DNA of 64,000 nt from Brevipalpus yothersi (Eukaryota > Arthropoda > Arachnida > Trombidiformes > Tenuipalpidae): positions 1-64,000 of the forward strand of contig QZCP01000062.1 in assembly GCA_003956705.1 (NCBI GenBank), given 5' to 3'. Numbering within the stretch: position 1 is the stretch's first letter; each line of letters starts with the position of its first letter. The notes under the pieces are model-generated. The model worked only from the letters and a program-made list of their open reading frames with translations, made no database searches and was not told where the DNA came from. Shown piece after piece: positions 11,024 through 24,627 of this stretch. The position numbers and the translations under genes were made by a program.

Positions 11024-13327
11024 CTGTATTGTTTCCACTGCTACTATTATTGTTGGCCAATAAATGAGACGTCTTGAGATGTGCCATGGCTCGTGATGCT
11101 ACAGCAGAGGTGACCTTAGATGAGCCCAACATTTGGGATAATAGTGTCAACTCACGTGGTGATTGTGGATGATGGTGTGATTGATGATGGTGTAAATGAT
11201 GATTATCATTATGGTGCGAAAATTGGCTTGTGATAAGTGATGAAGAGGAAGCATTAATACGTGCGGTATAACGTGCAATAACCGCATCAATAATGTGTGC
11301 TAAACTTGGTATTAGATTTGCTTGTAATTCCGATTTAAGTGTATTACTTAACCATTCAATATCCGATATACGTGCTGCACCGATAAGTCCAGAATCAGAT
11401 ATTGATGATGAACGTATCATGGTAGTAGCGGCAGAATGTGATCCGGATGATAATGGTCCGGTTGCAGTAGTAGTGGTTATAGCACCGGTAAGTGTGGAAG
11501 GCGATGAGAATGATGAAGATGAACATGATGTGGGTGAAGATGATGAATGTGGACCATTATTATTATTAATATTAGTGTGATGATGATGATGACCTGAACG
11601 TTGACTTAGTTTCTCCTGTTCAAGCACCAATTTACGTGCTTCATTCAACAATTGTCCAGGCTCTTGTAGACCATGATGATGAGTGCCGGTGGTCAATTGA
11701 TTTGGACCACCACTATTTGAATTAGTTAGACAATTAATATGTGATGATATTCGATCACTTGAAATATTGTGATGAACATTTCGTGATGATGTAGTTGGAG
11801 TAGTAGTAGTAGTACCATTTAAACGATATCTATTTTCAATATCATCATCACCGGATTTACCATATTCTGTGGTCAAATCGAATGGACTATTATCATCATC
11901 AATATCATCACCATCATCAATGGTACTTGAATTCATACCATTACTTTTTGGTGATCTTTTACCATGAGATGATGGTGAATTGGGATCAGATGATGGTGAA
12001 TCCATATATTTACCGTAACGATTCAAAAGTGTTGCATGATGATGATGGTGTGAAGAATTTTTTAAGGAAGAATTAGAATGATGATGGTGAAGACTATGAT
12101 TGAGTAGATTGTGATTAGTATTATTTGCTGTTTGATTAGTTGACATCACTTTGATACTTGATTCAATTGATCTAGTATGATGATGATGATTATTATCATC
12201 AATTTGTTCCATTTTGACTGGTGTTGATTTGTGTATAGACAAATCAGTGGTCATAGACATACTTTCTTCTTCATCATCTTCCTCATCATTAACTGTATCA
12301 AAATCATCACCACGAGATGATGAACGATTAAGATGATTAACATTGATTATTTCATCATCCATATCATCATCCATTGATACAGCTTCATCATTATTAAAAT
12401 CATCATCAACATCTTCATTTTCATCATCATCCGTATATTCATCCACAAGTGGTCCATTTGATTTAGATTGTTGTGGTTGATACAATTTACGCTTTTTACA
12501 TCCATTAACAGGTACATTGATATTGGATGAAGATGATGAAGAGGATGCCTGTTGTTGCTGCTGCTGCTGTTGATTAGAATTGTGTCCAATAGTCAAATCA
12601 GTATCACTTTTACCAGTAGTAGTCGTAGTGGTAGTTGATGATGAAGATGTTGCATTAACACTGATATTGGATGCTGATGGATCAGATGGATCGGATGGTG
12701 ATGATGGACTAGTGGCCTGTGGAGGAATATTTGACGATATGGCCTCACCATTAGAACCGCTACATTGTAGCATATTAGTGACAAGTTTTTCAACACGAGC
12801 ACGCTTCACATCAACATTATTAACATCACGATTAACGGTGGTTACAGTTGATTGTGGAGATGATGATGATGTGGTTAAGTTTGATTTTGTTGAACGAATA
12901 TCGTTTGTATTAGATAAACTCAAAACACTTTGATTAGATTCACCGCCACCGTTAATATTATCGTCACTAGAAGGATCACATGTATACATTGTGGTTACTT
13001 GATTGTTGTTGATTGTTGTTGTTGATGGAGAATTTGATGAATTAATGTCCTGTGTAGATGATGATGTTGATGATGATACTAATTTGCGATCTAGGCAAGA
13101 AGTTGACTGGATTGAATGTGGCTTCATTTCACTAGAATTATTATTACTGTTTGATGATATTATAGATGATGATTCATGGACTATACCACCACTTTCACTA
13201 GCATTAAAATCATTAGATGTTTCCGAATCATATCGACTTGTGGACAAATCTTCTTCATTAATTTCATCCGCACTTGTGGTACCTCCTCGAAAATTATCCG
13301 AACACTGGAATGATGAATCTCCACCTC
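11024..13327 (-). CDS. pros: prospero, exon 2 (residues 71-838)
   Basis: Large central exon. It is bounded by the acceptor TTGTCCAG/GAGG (phase 1) and the donor ACAG/GTATGT (phase 1). Family blocks appear in Prox1 order: KRARVEKLV (about 245-253; Prox1 has KRARVENII), the basic CKKRK block (347-351), LNEARKLVLEQEKL (about 631-644; compare Prox1 RARALIREQE), and an amphipathic segment with W729, SNTLKSELQ and IIDAVIARYTAR (724-760; compare Prox1 ETLKQELNTAMSQVVDTVV). Between them are long low-complexity Ser, His, Asp, Asn, Thr and Gln stretches with acidic runs. The open frame continues upstream to 13502, but that part is intronic: the phase-1 AG at 13328 fits exon 1 and the extension has no family similarity. 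Confidence 0.95.
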
Positions 13328-13870
13328 CTGGACAATTGATGTGTGGGACAACATGAATAATTTTTTCAACCAAAATAGTGTGTAAAAAGTTTCGAATATT
13401 TCGAAAGTTCCGAATATTCCAAATAGTAGAAAAGATGAATGAATTGATGGATGGAATAATGTACCGATAGATGAATGGAAGAGAGAGAGAGAAAAGAATC
13501 AAATTTTAGAGAGAGAGACTAGAATATTGTCAACTATAGAGAAAAAGGAGGAGGAAGAGGAGAGGTATCCAAGAAGATGGGAGGGAATATCAAGAACAAG
13601 ATAATAAACTGAAATTGCTGCTAGTCCGGTTTGGTAACTTGATGAAAGAAAGAAAAAATACTTTTCAAAAGCCTTCCTCCAACAAAAATAGGAAAGAGAG
13701 AGAGAGAGATGGAAACTTTTTTCTTTCTTTCTCCATCATCATAAAAATTTACTGGCCTGAATCATTGACATGATATATAATGAGAATAGTTATGGATGAG
13801 ATGATAAAGTTATAGAAAGAAGAGATGGAAATAGAGAGAAAGAGAGAAAGAGCGAATCGAGTACACTTAC
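13328..13870 (-). other. pros: prospero intron 1
   Basis: 543-nt phase-1 intron with GTAAGT donor (13870) and TTGTCCAG acceptor (13328). It is rich in GA/CT tracts. It also holds a cluster of TTCGAA/GAAnnTTC units at 13391-13420. Part of it stays open on the coding strand, which artificially extends the exon 2 frame. Confidence 0.85.
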
Positions 13871-14081
13871 CTTTGACAAGAATTCCTCTTAGAAGATGAG
13901 CTGAATTGAATGTTGATGAACGAGATGAAAAACTGGTGATAGAAGCATAACTATTACGAGGCTCTCCAGCATCAACACGCTGTCGAGTACGTTTAACTTT
14001 ACCACCAGAACTCAGTCCACTACGGCCATTACCGCCGCTTGATGCGGCTGCAGCCGCAATAGAACCGGGCGATAGTTTCAT
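13871..14081 (-). CDS. pros: prospero, exon 1 (start codon, residues 1-70)
   Basis: First coding exon of a Prospero/Prox1-family atypical homeodomain transcription factor, a nuclear regulator of neural and glial fate. It encodes a Ser/Gly/Ala-rich start and then the basic motif KRTRQRVDAGEPRNSYASI (residues 30-48), which I recognise from arthropod Prospero N-termini and which contains a likely nuclear localisation signal. The ATG at 14081 is chosen because an in-frame TGA lies seven codons upstream and the context (GCCACTATGA) is acceptable. The exon ends at AAAG/GTAAGT (intron from 13870) in phase 1, matching the next exon. An upstream non-coding exon cannot be excluded. Confidence 0.93.
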
Positions 14082-15000
14082 AGTGGCCGAGACGAGTGTT
14101 CACAGTCAAATGTGAGCTAACTTTCGCGTATGATGGGCAAAATGATGATCAAGTGAGCCGATGGTGAGTGAGTCGACCGGAGAGAGAATAGAGAGAGAAT
14201 GGAGAGAGACTCTCTAGTAGTAAGAGAGAGAGAGGGGGGAGAGAGAAAGGTCCTAGGAAAGAGAGAGAGAAAAGACGAGAGCACGAGACGGAGAGAAGAA
14301 AAGAAACAGAGGTCTACGAAAAAGAGCCCAAATAGAGAGAGAAAGAGAAACAGCAACGCGTGCTGTTGTAAGTGAGAGAGAAAAGAGAGATCAGAGAGAG
14401 ATCGAATCAAGAGAGAGAGAGAAACGACAGCAGCCTTCGAAGCAGAAGGAGAGAGAGAGGAGAGAGGAGAGAGAAGGCAAGAGAGAGGCAGGAGGCTGAG
14501 GATGAATGGATGACAAAAGTGGTCAGAAAATAAGAGAGAGAGAGAGAAGAGAGAGAAGAGAGAGAAGAGAGAGAAGAGAGAGAAGAGAGAGAAGAGAGAG
14601 AAGAGAGAGAAGAGAAGAGAGGAAGAAAGGGAAAGTCTCGAGCGCGTGTCGTGGCCGGACTTTTTCTATCGAGTGGAGAATGAAAGTGAAAAGTCCAAGA
14701 CTTTAATCGTCAAGGTGAAGGCGTCTGAAGGGAGGAAGAAAGTCTTCATATGATGATAGAAGAGCGAGATGTATAAGCAACAGGAAAACCTGTAACAAGA
14801 AAAAGGAACAAGAAGTTAGTGTTTGTGAGTAAGTGTGTGTGTATGTGAAAGAGAGAGATAGAAAGGGAGAGAGAGAGAGTAGCGGAAGAGAAATGAGTAA
14901 GAGTTTTTGTGAATGAATGAGTAAAACTTTTTTTCATGAATGAAGAGAGAAGGAGAAAGAGAAGAGAGAGACAAGAATTTGAACCATCCCAAGTGAGTGT
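14082..15000. other. prospero 5' flank / 5' UTR: long polypurine block
   Basis: From about 14140 to 14640 the plus strand is nearly all A and G, so the prospero transcript strand is a CT-rich tract. This includes an array of about eight 9-bp units (14541-14620). No TATA box or initiator could be supported on the minus strand. The transcription start is probably in or beyond this block, but its position is unknown. Confidence 0.5.
14541..14620. repeat. 9-bp GAGAGAAGA minisatellite upstream of prospero
   Basis: About eight tandem copies of a 9-bp unit (AGAGAGAAG in rotation), ending in slightly degenerate copies. This is a higher-order unit within the polypurine block, distinct from the simple dinucleotide arrays elsewhere. 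Confidence 0.85.
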
Positions 15001-16278
15001 AATGAAAATTAACTTTGAGTTAGCATCATTATAATCATCTTGTGTAACTAAGAGAATCTCACATCTCTCTCACTCATCTATTCATCTTTTCAACACTATT
15101 GTTCACCTTCCGCCGGTCAACCCCCCTTCTTTCCGTATGTGTTTATGTGTCCATCCTATTGATCCATAAGCTCAGAAGAGAAAGAGAGAGCAAAAATCAA
15201 GCTCTGATTATCATTCCGATTCTAATGCTGCTATTGTTGTGACGCATTGTTTAGTATAAATGAGTGAAACATTCTTCACCGGAAACACAATCACCATGTA
15301 AGAGAGTTGAATGAGTTGAGGGAAGAAGAGGGGCAGAGGGGGAGGAGGAAGAGAATTTTGATGATTTCTTCAGAGGTAAGCAAATATTGGATAAACATTT
15401 GGTAATAAGGAGAAGGAAACGTGTATTAATGTAAATATCATCAATATTCAGCTCACTTATATGAGAGAAAGGATATATACACATATATTCTGAGATCTTA
15501 CATCCTGTGCCACAAGAAAGGTAATCATGAAGGTGTTAAAGTTGAGTGTGTGTATATATCGATGATGCTCATGGAAACAAAATCAAGCTTGATAAGAAAG
15601 CTCGTATGTGTGACTGTGTGTGTGTAATCTGGATCTTTTTATCAAAATTCAATTGTCATTTGGCTTCACACACACAAGATTTGAAAAAGCTCACACACAT
15701 CCTACGCAGATCAAGAATTTAATCGGAAAGAATCATGAGTTATTCGAGTTTACAATTCAATATGTTATCTATTATCTAACTTCCTGAACTTTTGTTCGTT
15801 AAAGGTGTGAATAAGGAGGATGAAAAGTTTTTATTACTCATACACACACACACACACATACACACTCTCTGTGGAAGTACCTTCTGAAAGTATGTACATC
15901 ATAATTACCTGGTGAGCCAATCTATGTTCTTTTCTCTCTCTTGCCACTTCATCCTTTTCCTCTCTTATCATCATGATACTCTTGACTTGAAGACTTTTCT
16001 CTCTCTCTCTCTTTCTCCTCTCGTACTTGATTCTCTTATCTCAGTTACTGTACACGAGATTGTATCCTTCGAAAGTGAAAAAGAGCGAAAAAGAGAGAGA
16101 AAGAAAGAAACTATCATGGAGATATAATCTGATATATAAGTTTACCGATAGATTCAGCTTAAAGCTGAGAGTAGCAATAATTTTGGTGCCTTACAATAAT
16201 AATAAATATACAACATCTCTTCCTGTTCACATTCACCCAAGAAACTGGAAATATATTGTGAAAAAAAGCAAAAATCTT

Positions 16279-16327
<49 letters not shown>

Positions 16328-17540
16328 TATCCGTTTCCTGCGACTTTCTCTCTCTCTATCTGCATCCTTTCTTTTCATTCACTTTTTCGACTCATTTTTG
16401 GCCATTTTAGGCTCCTTCCATCGCGGCTTGTTGATTTCCTCTCTTAACACGTACAGAAGAAGAGAGCGAGAGAAAGTGAAAAAGACTTTCCTTAGTCTCA
16501 CCCATTCACTTTTCCAACCACACTTTATTCCTGACTCGGACGTCCCGGTAGGAGAAAACTATTCCGTCTCTCGGAGAGTGGCTATTTCGTATCACAGAGG
16601 TGTATCTGTATTCCGTTTCGATGAAGGTGATTATTTCGTTCCAAAGTGCGCTCATTCCTCACCTCCGGAAGCATTCATGTCCGTTACTTTTTTCTTCAAA
16701 TGATACAAATTGATGCACTAAGATCATAGAGAATACTCACACACACACACACAAGAGCAATCAGCCGATACCACAGGAAGAGTCAGAGAGAAAGTGGCAA
16801 GGCGAACTCAAGAGAGAGAGAGAGAGAGAGAGAGAGGTGAAAGGTTATCCGTGTTCACACATTGGCCATTGGAACGAGGTAGCCAGTGAAGCACGCGTCC
16901 AGATAGAAAACAAGCACATCAAGTAGGGCTTGCCATTAGTCACCATAACACAGACAGGATAAGGAGTTGAGAAAAAAGTAGTACATGTTCACTGATGATT
17001 GAGAGTAACTATTCGAGATGCAACTAAATTGTGCGGCTGATGTGTGTGTGGTTATGTGTAGGGTAATTAAAGTTTTTCCTCTTCCTCTTTCACACACACA
17101 CACAGCCTATCTTGTAGCCACAGATACATGTACAATAACTCATACACACATGGGACCCTCTCTCTCTCTCTCACAATACCCACCCGCGCCTTACATTTGA
17201 TTTCTTTATACCTTACACATACTGATTAAAGGGCCAGTGGCACAGGAACTTGGAGAAACTTAAAGAGAGAAGCCGAAAGGCGAAAGATCCGGCCGATCCC
17301 GTTCCGATTCTATGGACAGCAATGCCTACCAACGCCTTTCTCTCTCTTTCTTTCTCATTCCATACGATTCAATGGTGTGGCCACAAGTTGAAGCCAAAAT
17401 TCAGTAGAGCGAAATAGACGTGCGAGCACGAGCTTGGACCGGGGCAAGATGATGCATCTAATTTGAGATACTCTATCTCTCCCTTGTGTGTACCTTTAAT
17501 TATGGCTTGTAAATTGGTGAGAGAAAAGGCAAAGAGACGC

Positions 17541-17591
<51 letters not shown>

Positions 17592-18000
17592 CTAGTCGTT
17601 TTGGGCACTCTATCTATCCATCTATTCTATCTGTCTCTATCGTTCGTGGTTCCGACGCTCTTCATCGCCCAGCCGATCATAACTGGCCGAATAAGAAGGA
17701 ACGCATCAATGAATGTGAGAATGTCGATCGACCCTACGGAAGCATGTCCATGATGAGAGAGAGTGAAACGGCTGGCCTTAAAATTTGCTTGGATAGATCA
17801 TCCGTATGAGGGGGAGAGGGCGAGATAGAAGGTGAGTGGGAGGCTTGTATGAGATGCACAGAGAAAGAGAGATGAGAGATGAGATCATCATCAGAGAGGG
17901 AGATATATTACAAAATTTTCACTGAATATTCCATAGCAGATTGTAAATTTTACGTTACGGTTCAGTTTAGAATGGCCATTCTCAAATGATCTTGATGTTA
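15001..18000. other. non-coding, microsatellite-rich
   Basis: No gene recognised. Holds CT array 16281-16324, GA arrays 16811-16836 and 17543-17588, and CA/TG tracts (15841-15858, about 16738-16753, about 17091-17104). An open plus-strand stretch around 16500-16700 has mixed composition but matches no family I know. Confidence 0.6.
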
Positions 18001-18114
18001 TCAGCCTTGGTGAGGTAAGTGTACATGAGAGAGAGAGAGGTTTGATATGATCACGAAACACTGGTGTAAGCGAGTGTATTCTAATGACTCAACCGGAGGC
18101 CTCATGTGATTAGT

Positions 18115-18156
<42 letters not shown>

Positions 18157-18666
18157 TCTCTTTCTCTGACAAATATGAATCTGATCAAATTATAGCTGAT
18201 AATGTATCAATGGTAATGACTTATCATGAGAGCTCAAAAAAGAATGCTACAGGTTATGGTGTGTATCGAAATTATTTGTCCACTCGAATTGTGCACATAT
18301 TTGCAGCATTTCGAATGATATCTGTTGGAAAATATATGCACACATGTGTGTTCCCTGCACCTTTGCATTAATTTGCCATGTCTCATTGGTTCAGTGAATC
18401 TTGTGATCAAAATTGGCACAAGCTTCAACAATCTAGTCCCTCATGATGTTTTGATGGGCCAGTCGAACTCATATACACACATACAGAGAATCCACAAGAT
18501 GCCCAACAGATAGTAAGCTGTGGAAAAGGGCTTTCGAGCCATCAAAAAGCCCTCCACCTTCTTCTCCTTGGTCTTTCCATCACTACTTTTCGATGGTGGA
18601 CAATGCCAGCAATCCTTTCACAATTAAATTGCTGTCAGACGGTGGACGCTTCATTGTTGTTATCGA

Positions 18667-18715
<49 letters not shown>

Positions 18716-19011
18716 GGAGGTCAGTTGTTTGGCCCTACTCAGCTGTCCGACGAGGACTCACGAGTCTTGAGTGGGTCGAAAAAGGGGAGAAGGGGGAGGA
18801 GATGGAGAAAGAGAGAAAAAGTGCACCAAAAAGAATTGAGAGGAAGATCACAAAATTTTGGCAGCCAAAGGACTGAGTGAGTTAAGAAGAAAACAAGTCA
18901 AGCTAACTGCATGTAAACTATCGATCGAATAGCATGTCACAGGCCACTTTTCTGTTGATAGAATCAAGAGAGAATCGTACTATCAGCAGGCCACATGTGA
19001 GGGGGAGGTAG

Positions 19012-19052
<41 letters not shown>

Positions 19053-19421
19053 CCAGATTAGTAGAAGAGTTAGTGAAGACAACTCGAATAATGGTTCCTA
19101 GAAATAGATCAACTTCTGTTTTTCCCTCTCCAATATCCACGACAATTGTATGGACGTCTTAAGACGTTTCCCGACCACCGGAAGGTCAGCAGCATGAAAG
19201 ACGGAGAGAGAGAGAGAGAGATACACATACATATACACACACGTCCTTTTCTTATATTCACTAGATCCGGGCAGGTTGGGGCACGGAAAAAGATCAGGGT
19301 CAGTCACACTTATTGCCTCTGACTTACGATTTGGTCTCTTAATTTAGGAATGAGACGAAGTATTCTCTTGCCTATGCTGGTTGTTCAACCTGTGTGTCTA
19401 CGTACGTATGTGAGTGTGTGT

Positions 19422-19477
<56 letters not shown>

Positions 19478-20337
19478 TCCCGGTTCCTTAGGGAACTTTA
19501 TTGAGAGAGGATACAAATAAACTTCCGGAGGAGAAGTTTGTTGCAAGGAAATGTCTAGGCAAGGTGAAAAGGTCCGAGGGGTAACATAAGACAAGGCAGG
19601 TCGGAAGAAGAAAGATACGGAAAGGCTCCTTATCCGGTAAATCTCACTCCCTAGCTTTTTCTTACTTCAGTCTTTTTCCACTAGTATGCTGGGCTTTCGG
19701 TTTATTCATTCATTTCTTACAACAGAAAGAGAGAGAGAAAGAGAGAGAAAAAGTTTCTTAGGGTGCTCAGGGGAAGAGAGGGGAAAGAGAGGAGAATACT
19801 AGACATTCGATATATACAAGAAGAGGGTCAATTTCAAGGGGAAACAGACTGTCGGCACGTTCTTCATTCATCTTTCCTCGTTCTTTAAGACATTTTCTCT
19901 CTCTTCAGTAGTATCAACTGCATCCTAGTAGCAAGAGAGAAAGAGAGAGAGAGACATGTCGACTGGATTGCAGGTCGATGCTCATACATCGTTCTGGGAT
20001 CTACTTTATTGTTGCCAAAGCTACTTGCTAGGATTTGCTCGTGCCATCAGGCTTGTGTGTAAGCACATTTAATACCCATAGGTAAGGGTCTCTCTCTCTC
20101 GCTCCATTCAATTCGATAGCAAACGCTATCGAACGGACGACTCTAACATCTCAATGTTTCACTTTTGAGTTGAGCTTTCATCACTTCCGTTGATTCCCTG
20201 TATTTCATACCAAACGGTGCTACCGTGTTGTAGCAATAATTCATTCTTCATCAAGTATCTTCAAACTTATCATCCAGCTGAACCTCTGATGTATGGTGTC
20301 GCCTAAATTTTAGAAATGCCAGTGTATCAATGAATTT

Positions 20338-20393
<56 letters not shown>

Positions 20394-21415
20394 CTATTTT
20401 TCGTTGGATGATAAGTTTTTTCACTTCCAGCAACACACAATTTTCCTTGCTTCGGACAATTACGAGACAGAGCAGATGAAAGTGAGTGAAGGACATTTAA
20501 TCAGCTTGCCATTATCTTTCTGATTTATTTCATTTGCCTGTCACACATGCATACACATTTTGTCACTCCAATTTAGGGTCCAATTTAGGGGTGGACAGGA
20601 AAGAGTTTCCATTCTAACTATGCAAGGCCTCTCGAATGACCTCAATTTTAGTCAGAAAGGGACAAGGAAAAGATATCATGATGATTATATCGTGCTAATA
20701 AGATAGAGTTTTGAAACATTGGATAGCATGAAGCAATTGACAAGCATCGAAGAGAAGATGAAGGTGTAAGAGCTTAGAGGGAATGTTTTTTCTGAGGCAA
20801 ACAGATTACAAAATTTAGAAAAGAGAAAAAGAGAGAGAATGTTGATAAATTAAGATTGATACGATTTGCTGGTTCATTGAATATCCACACACAGATATAC
20901 ACACAAACACTTGATGATATATTGTGAAATGTCTTGCTGACTATCAATTGTGAATCTCATTTATTTGATTCTCTCTCTCTCTCCAGTTACTATCTGTTTC
21001 TCATTATTTCACTTGTCTTGATTTCCTAAGCCAGCCAGATGAGCTGTTTCGATTTGGTATTAGCATTTCTCCTGCTTTTCCAATCACTTTGTTTCAACAT
21101 CTAAGCTGTTTTGTCATCAATGAGATTTAAAATACTTCTCCTCCTCCCTCTCTCTGTCTCCCTTACATTGTATAAACCTCTGAGCATCGTTTCTCTAGGA
21201 TTTCTTTCTCGGTGTTTTTTCAGATTCACTCAGATTTCCGGGCTTGAAATCAAATCCAAAGAAGCCACAGAGGAGAGTCTTATCAAGAAGTGAAATCTTT
21301 GATCCTCATGCTTAAATGTTTTCTCATATCCATTAAAAGTGATTATCATCCACAGAGAGAGAAGAAGAGAAAGAGAAAGATATACTCACTAAAATAGTGT
21401 TAACATAATGATTTG

Positions 21416-21488
<73 letters not shown>

Positions 21489-21500
21489 TTTTGTTCCATT
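18001..21500. other. non-coding, microsatellite-rich
   Basis: No gene recognised. Arrays: CT 18118-18152, GA 18669-18710, GA 19019-19050, CT 19424-19464 (preceded by a TG tract), CT 20342-20387 and CT 21417-21484. The remaining DNA is unremarkable AT-rich sequence. Confidence 0.6.
21417..21484. repeat. (CT)n array
   Basis: About 68 bp of pure CT dinucleotide. Confidence 0.94.
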
Positions 21501-21934
21501 CACCCATGTAAGAGACATTAGTAGTAACACATTTCTAGAAGCACAAATGTGTGCATGTGTTGAAAATGAAATAAGTTGAACACAAACAAGATCCAGTCTT
21601 TTATTCAATCTTCTATCTATTTCTTTCTCTCTTTCTCTCTTTCTCTACATTCGCTTCCCATCGCCACCCACTGCTTCTTGAATCCTATTATTACACATTA
21701 TTATTATTATTGCTGTTCAAACAAGGACAACCGCTCTGAATGGTACTGCCAATGTCCTGTTGAATTGTGTTGGAGGAGGCAAAAAAAATTCGCTCTTTTT
21801 TTCGGAAAACCGTTTCGTCAGAAGAAGAAGGTGCAATAAGACAATCGAGATTGCATAGAATTTCAAAAGTAAATCACATTTTGTTGGGAGGCTGGGAAAG
21901 TTACTAAAGGAGACGGATCTTGTAGGAGCAATAC

Positions 21935-21969
<35 letters not shown>

Positions 21970-23204
21970 CTTTTTTCCGGGACTAAAGAATCACTAAAAA
22001 TTACAAGCAAAAGTCTCCTCCTTACATTGTCCTGAATCCCTCCCTTCCTGGAGTAAGTATCATTTTCTATCTTTTTTCCCAGCTTCCTTATACACATTAA
22101 GAGGGAGAGAGAGAGAGAAAGAGAAAGAAGGATAGATGGAAGATGTGAGAACATTAATTTGGGTATATATATTCATACTCATATATGAACATGCTATACT
22201 TCTAGGAATAATATCATTAACAAACGCAAGAAAGCGTGAGATTATCCTCATTGATTGATATAGCAAATAGAGTACTCAATTGCATGATCAATGAACTTCA
22301 CCCCAAAAATATCGATAAACGAACATGGACACATTTTTTCAAATGTCTTACGTGATTATGGACAAACTTTTCTTCTTCCTTCCTCTCTATTCTTATTCGT
22401 GCTCAGAAACTTTATCATGGCAAAAAGAATACATTACATTGTTTTTGCTTGATATGATTCTTTCCTCAAGTTAATCGTTTGTAGAACATTTAATGTGGGG
22501 AGAGGACAAAAAATTTCACCAAGCGAATATAGCAAAATAATAGCACAAAATAATCAACTAAAAAGCGATACCGATTAAGAAAGACCCACTAATCGGAAGT
22601 GAATAGCTATCAAGGTGATATTCTCTGCCAGGTAAAACCTCTTTTCTCTTAAGCTGTGTATAATGGATTTTGAACATCATTCACGATCAAATCATTATTT
22701 TTTTTAGGATGAAAAAATTTTTCCTCTCTCTTATCCACACCTTCACCCTTCAATATCTTCTCCTCTTCTTACATTTTTTCGGGCCACAGACACAGGATAC
22801 CATATGCTCGGGATGATCAATACACACATCTCAACCCTTGCCTTACAAACACAATAATAGTACTAATCTGAATACATCGATTCTGTTCCACATCTCTCTC
22901 TCTCTCCCTGCACTCGTCATCCCGGATGCATGAAAAGAAGAGCTCTCACCCAAGTTATCAAACTTTTTTCGCTTTCCTCTTCTCTCTCTCTTCTTTCCCT
23001 GTTTCTTATCATCTTCTCTCTAACTGAATCTTTTTTTGCTCTTACTTGTGCACATTTTGTCATCCAGATTGTTTATCAGTATACTAGTACTGGAAGCTTT
23101 CAGCCGGATTCTGTTGGATTCCCAAAATCGAACGGAACATAAAAAGTCACCGAGAAACGATCTTTTACTGAACAGAAGCTGAACAAGGAGCGGAAGGAAG
23201 GAGG

Positions 23205-23241
<37 letters not shown>

Positions 23242-24208
23242 CATCGACTTTTGGCGCTCCTTGAGCTTTCCTTCCTCGCCAAGCATTTTTGACAAGGTTA
23301 AGGCCGATCATTGATCGGCCATACCGATCGATGGCCTTCGGTCAGTAACCTCTCGGCCCATTGACCTGAAGAGTGGAGCTATACAAGAAACAATAATGTC
23401 GATCTCTCTCGCTCGCTCGCTTCCCTCTCGTAACTTAGTAGCACTTGGAATATAATCGATGCTATGTGGGTCGAGTGGACTGAAGAGTTGATGTAATTTG
23501 ATGGATTATTTGGGAATTATTCATACAATATCAATGAATTGATCATTTTTTTAAATCAAATGTCGTCATGTGAGTTGATTATTGCATGCTGTCAATGTTT
23601 ACTGATCAAAGATCATCATCTGATAATTTTGTGTCAACTAATTGTTAAATCTTTCAAACACTCAAAGTTGTGTGTGTATGTTTGATTTGAGTTCTCGTAT
23701 CATTCTGAGAATAAAGAATGGATGAAACAAGAAAAAAAAAACATTATAACTCAAATCATATCAATCAGAAAGTTTCGCAATTGTCATACACAAGTTATGT
23801 GAATCATTCACTGATTCACACAATTGACAATTGAAACTAACGAAGTTTTTTCTCAAACAGATTCACTAAAGTAAACTTATCATCAATTACATAAAATTGA
23901 TGTCTAGTGTCCAAAAAAATTCTAAGATTTGTGGCCATCCTCAATGATTAGTTTGTGGTACGAAAATTTCCTTAAGAAACATTGAATTGAGGAAAAAAAC
24001 AAGAAAAAAACCAACTCAAATTCACTTGAATATTGGATAGAATATTGATTTTCTCTCAGTTAATGTAGCCAAAAATTAGTGGTCATAAGATATACTCATG
24101 AGAACTATATTAAGGAGCAAGCACATTTGCATAAATCATTTTGATGTATAATTGACCTCCCTTGTCCTTCTCTGTCCTTTCTGACTATATTTTCAATCTC
24201 CTGATGAG

Positions 24209-24266
<58 letters not shown>

Positions 24267-24571
24267 CCCTAGTAAAAGTTGATGTATACCATGTAGCTAC
24301 TTGAAAAAGCGGTCATTATTTGCCAGGTAAATAGTTTTACTAATTTAATATGGACAGGTAAAAAAAGAGAGAGAATTTTTTGTCTCTGTCCAAGCAATAA
24401 AACAAAAAAAAGAAAGATAGCTTCTTTCATGCTCTTTTGTTTCCCAGTAAAGTTTTTTTTCTCCCTTCACTTGTTCATTTCTCTTTCGCATGCATGAACA
24501 AGTATATGTGTATACTTTCTCTCTCTCTTATTCCATATGATAATCTCAGGTAAAACTAATGGAGTCTAGTG

Positions 24572-24627
<56 letters not shown>

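Noticed and set aside
13328..13502. N-terminal extension of the exon 2 open frame to a Met at 13502
   Set aside because: The extension has no Prospero similarity, and the AG at 13328 joins exon 1 in the correct phase; it is intron 1.
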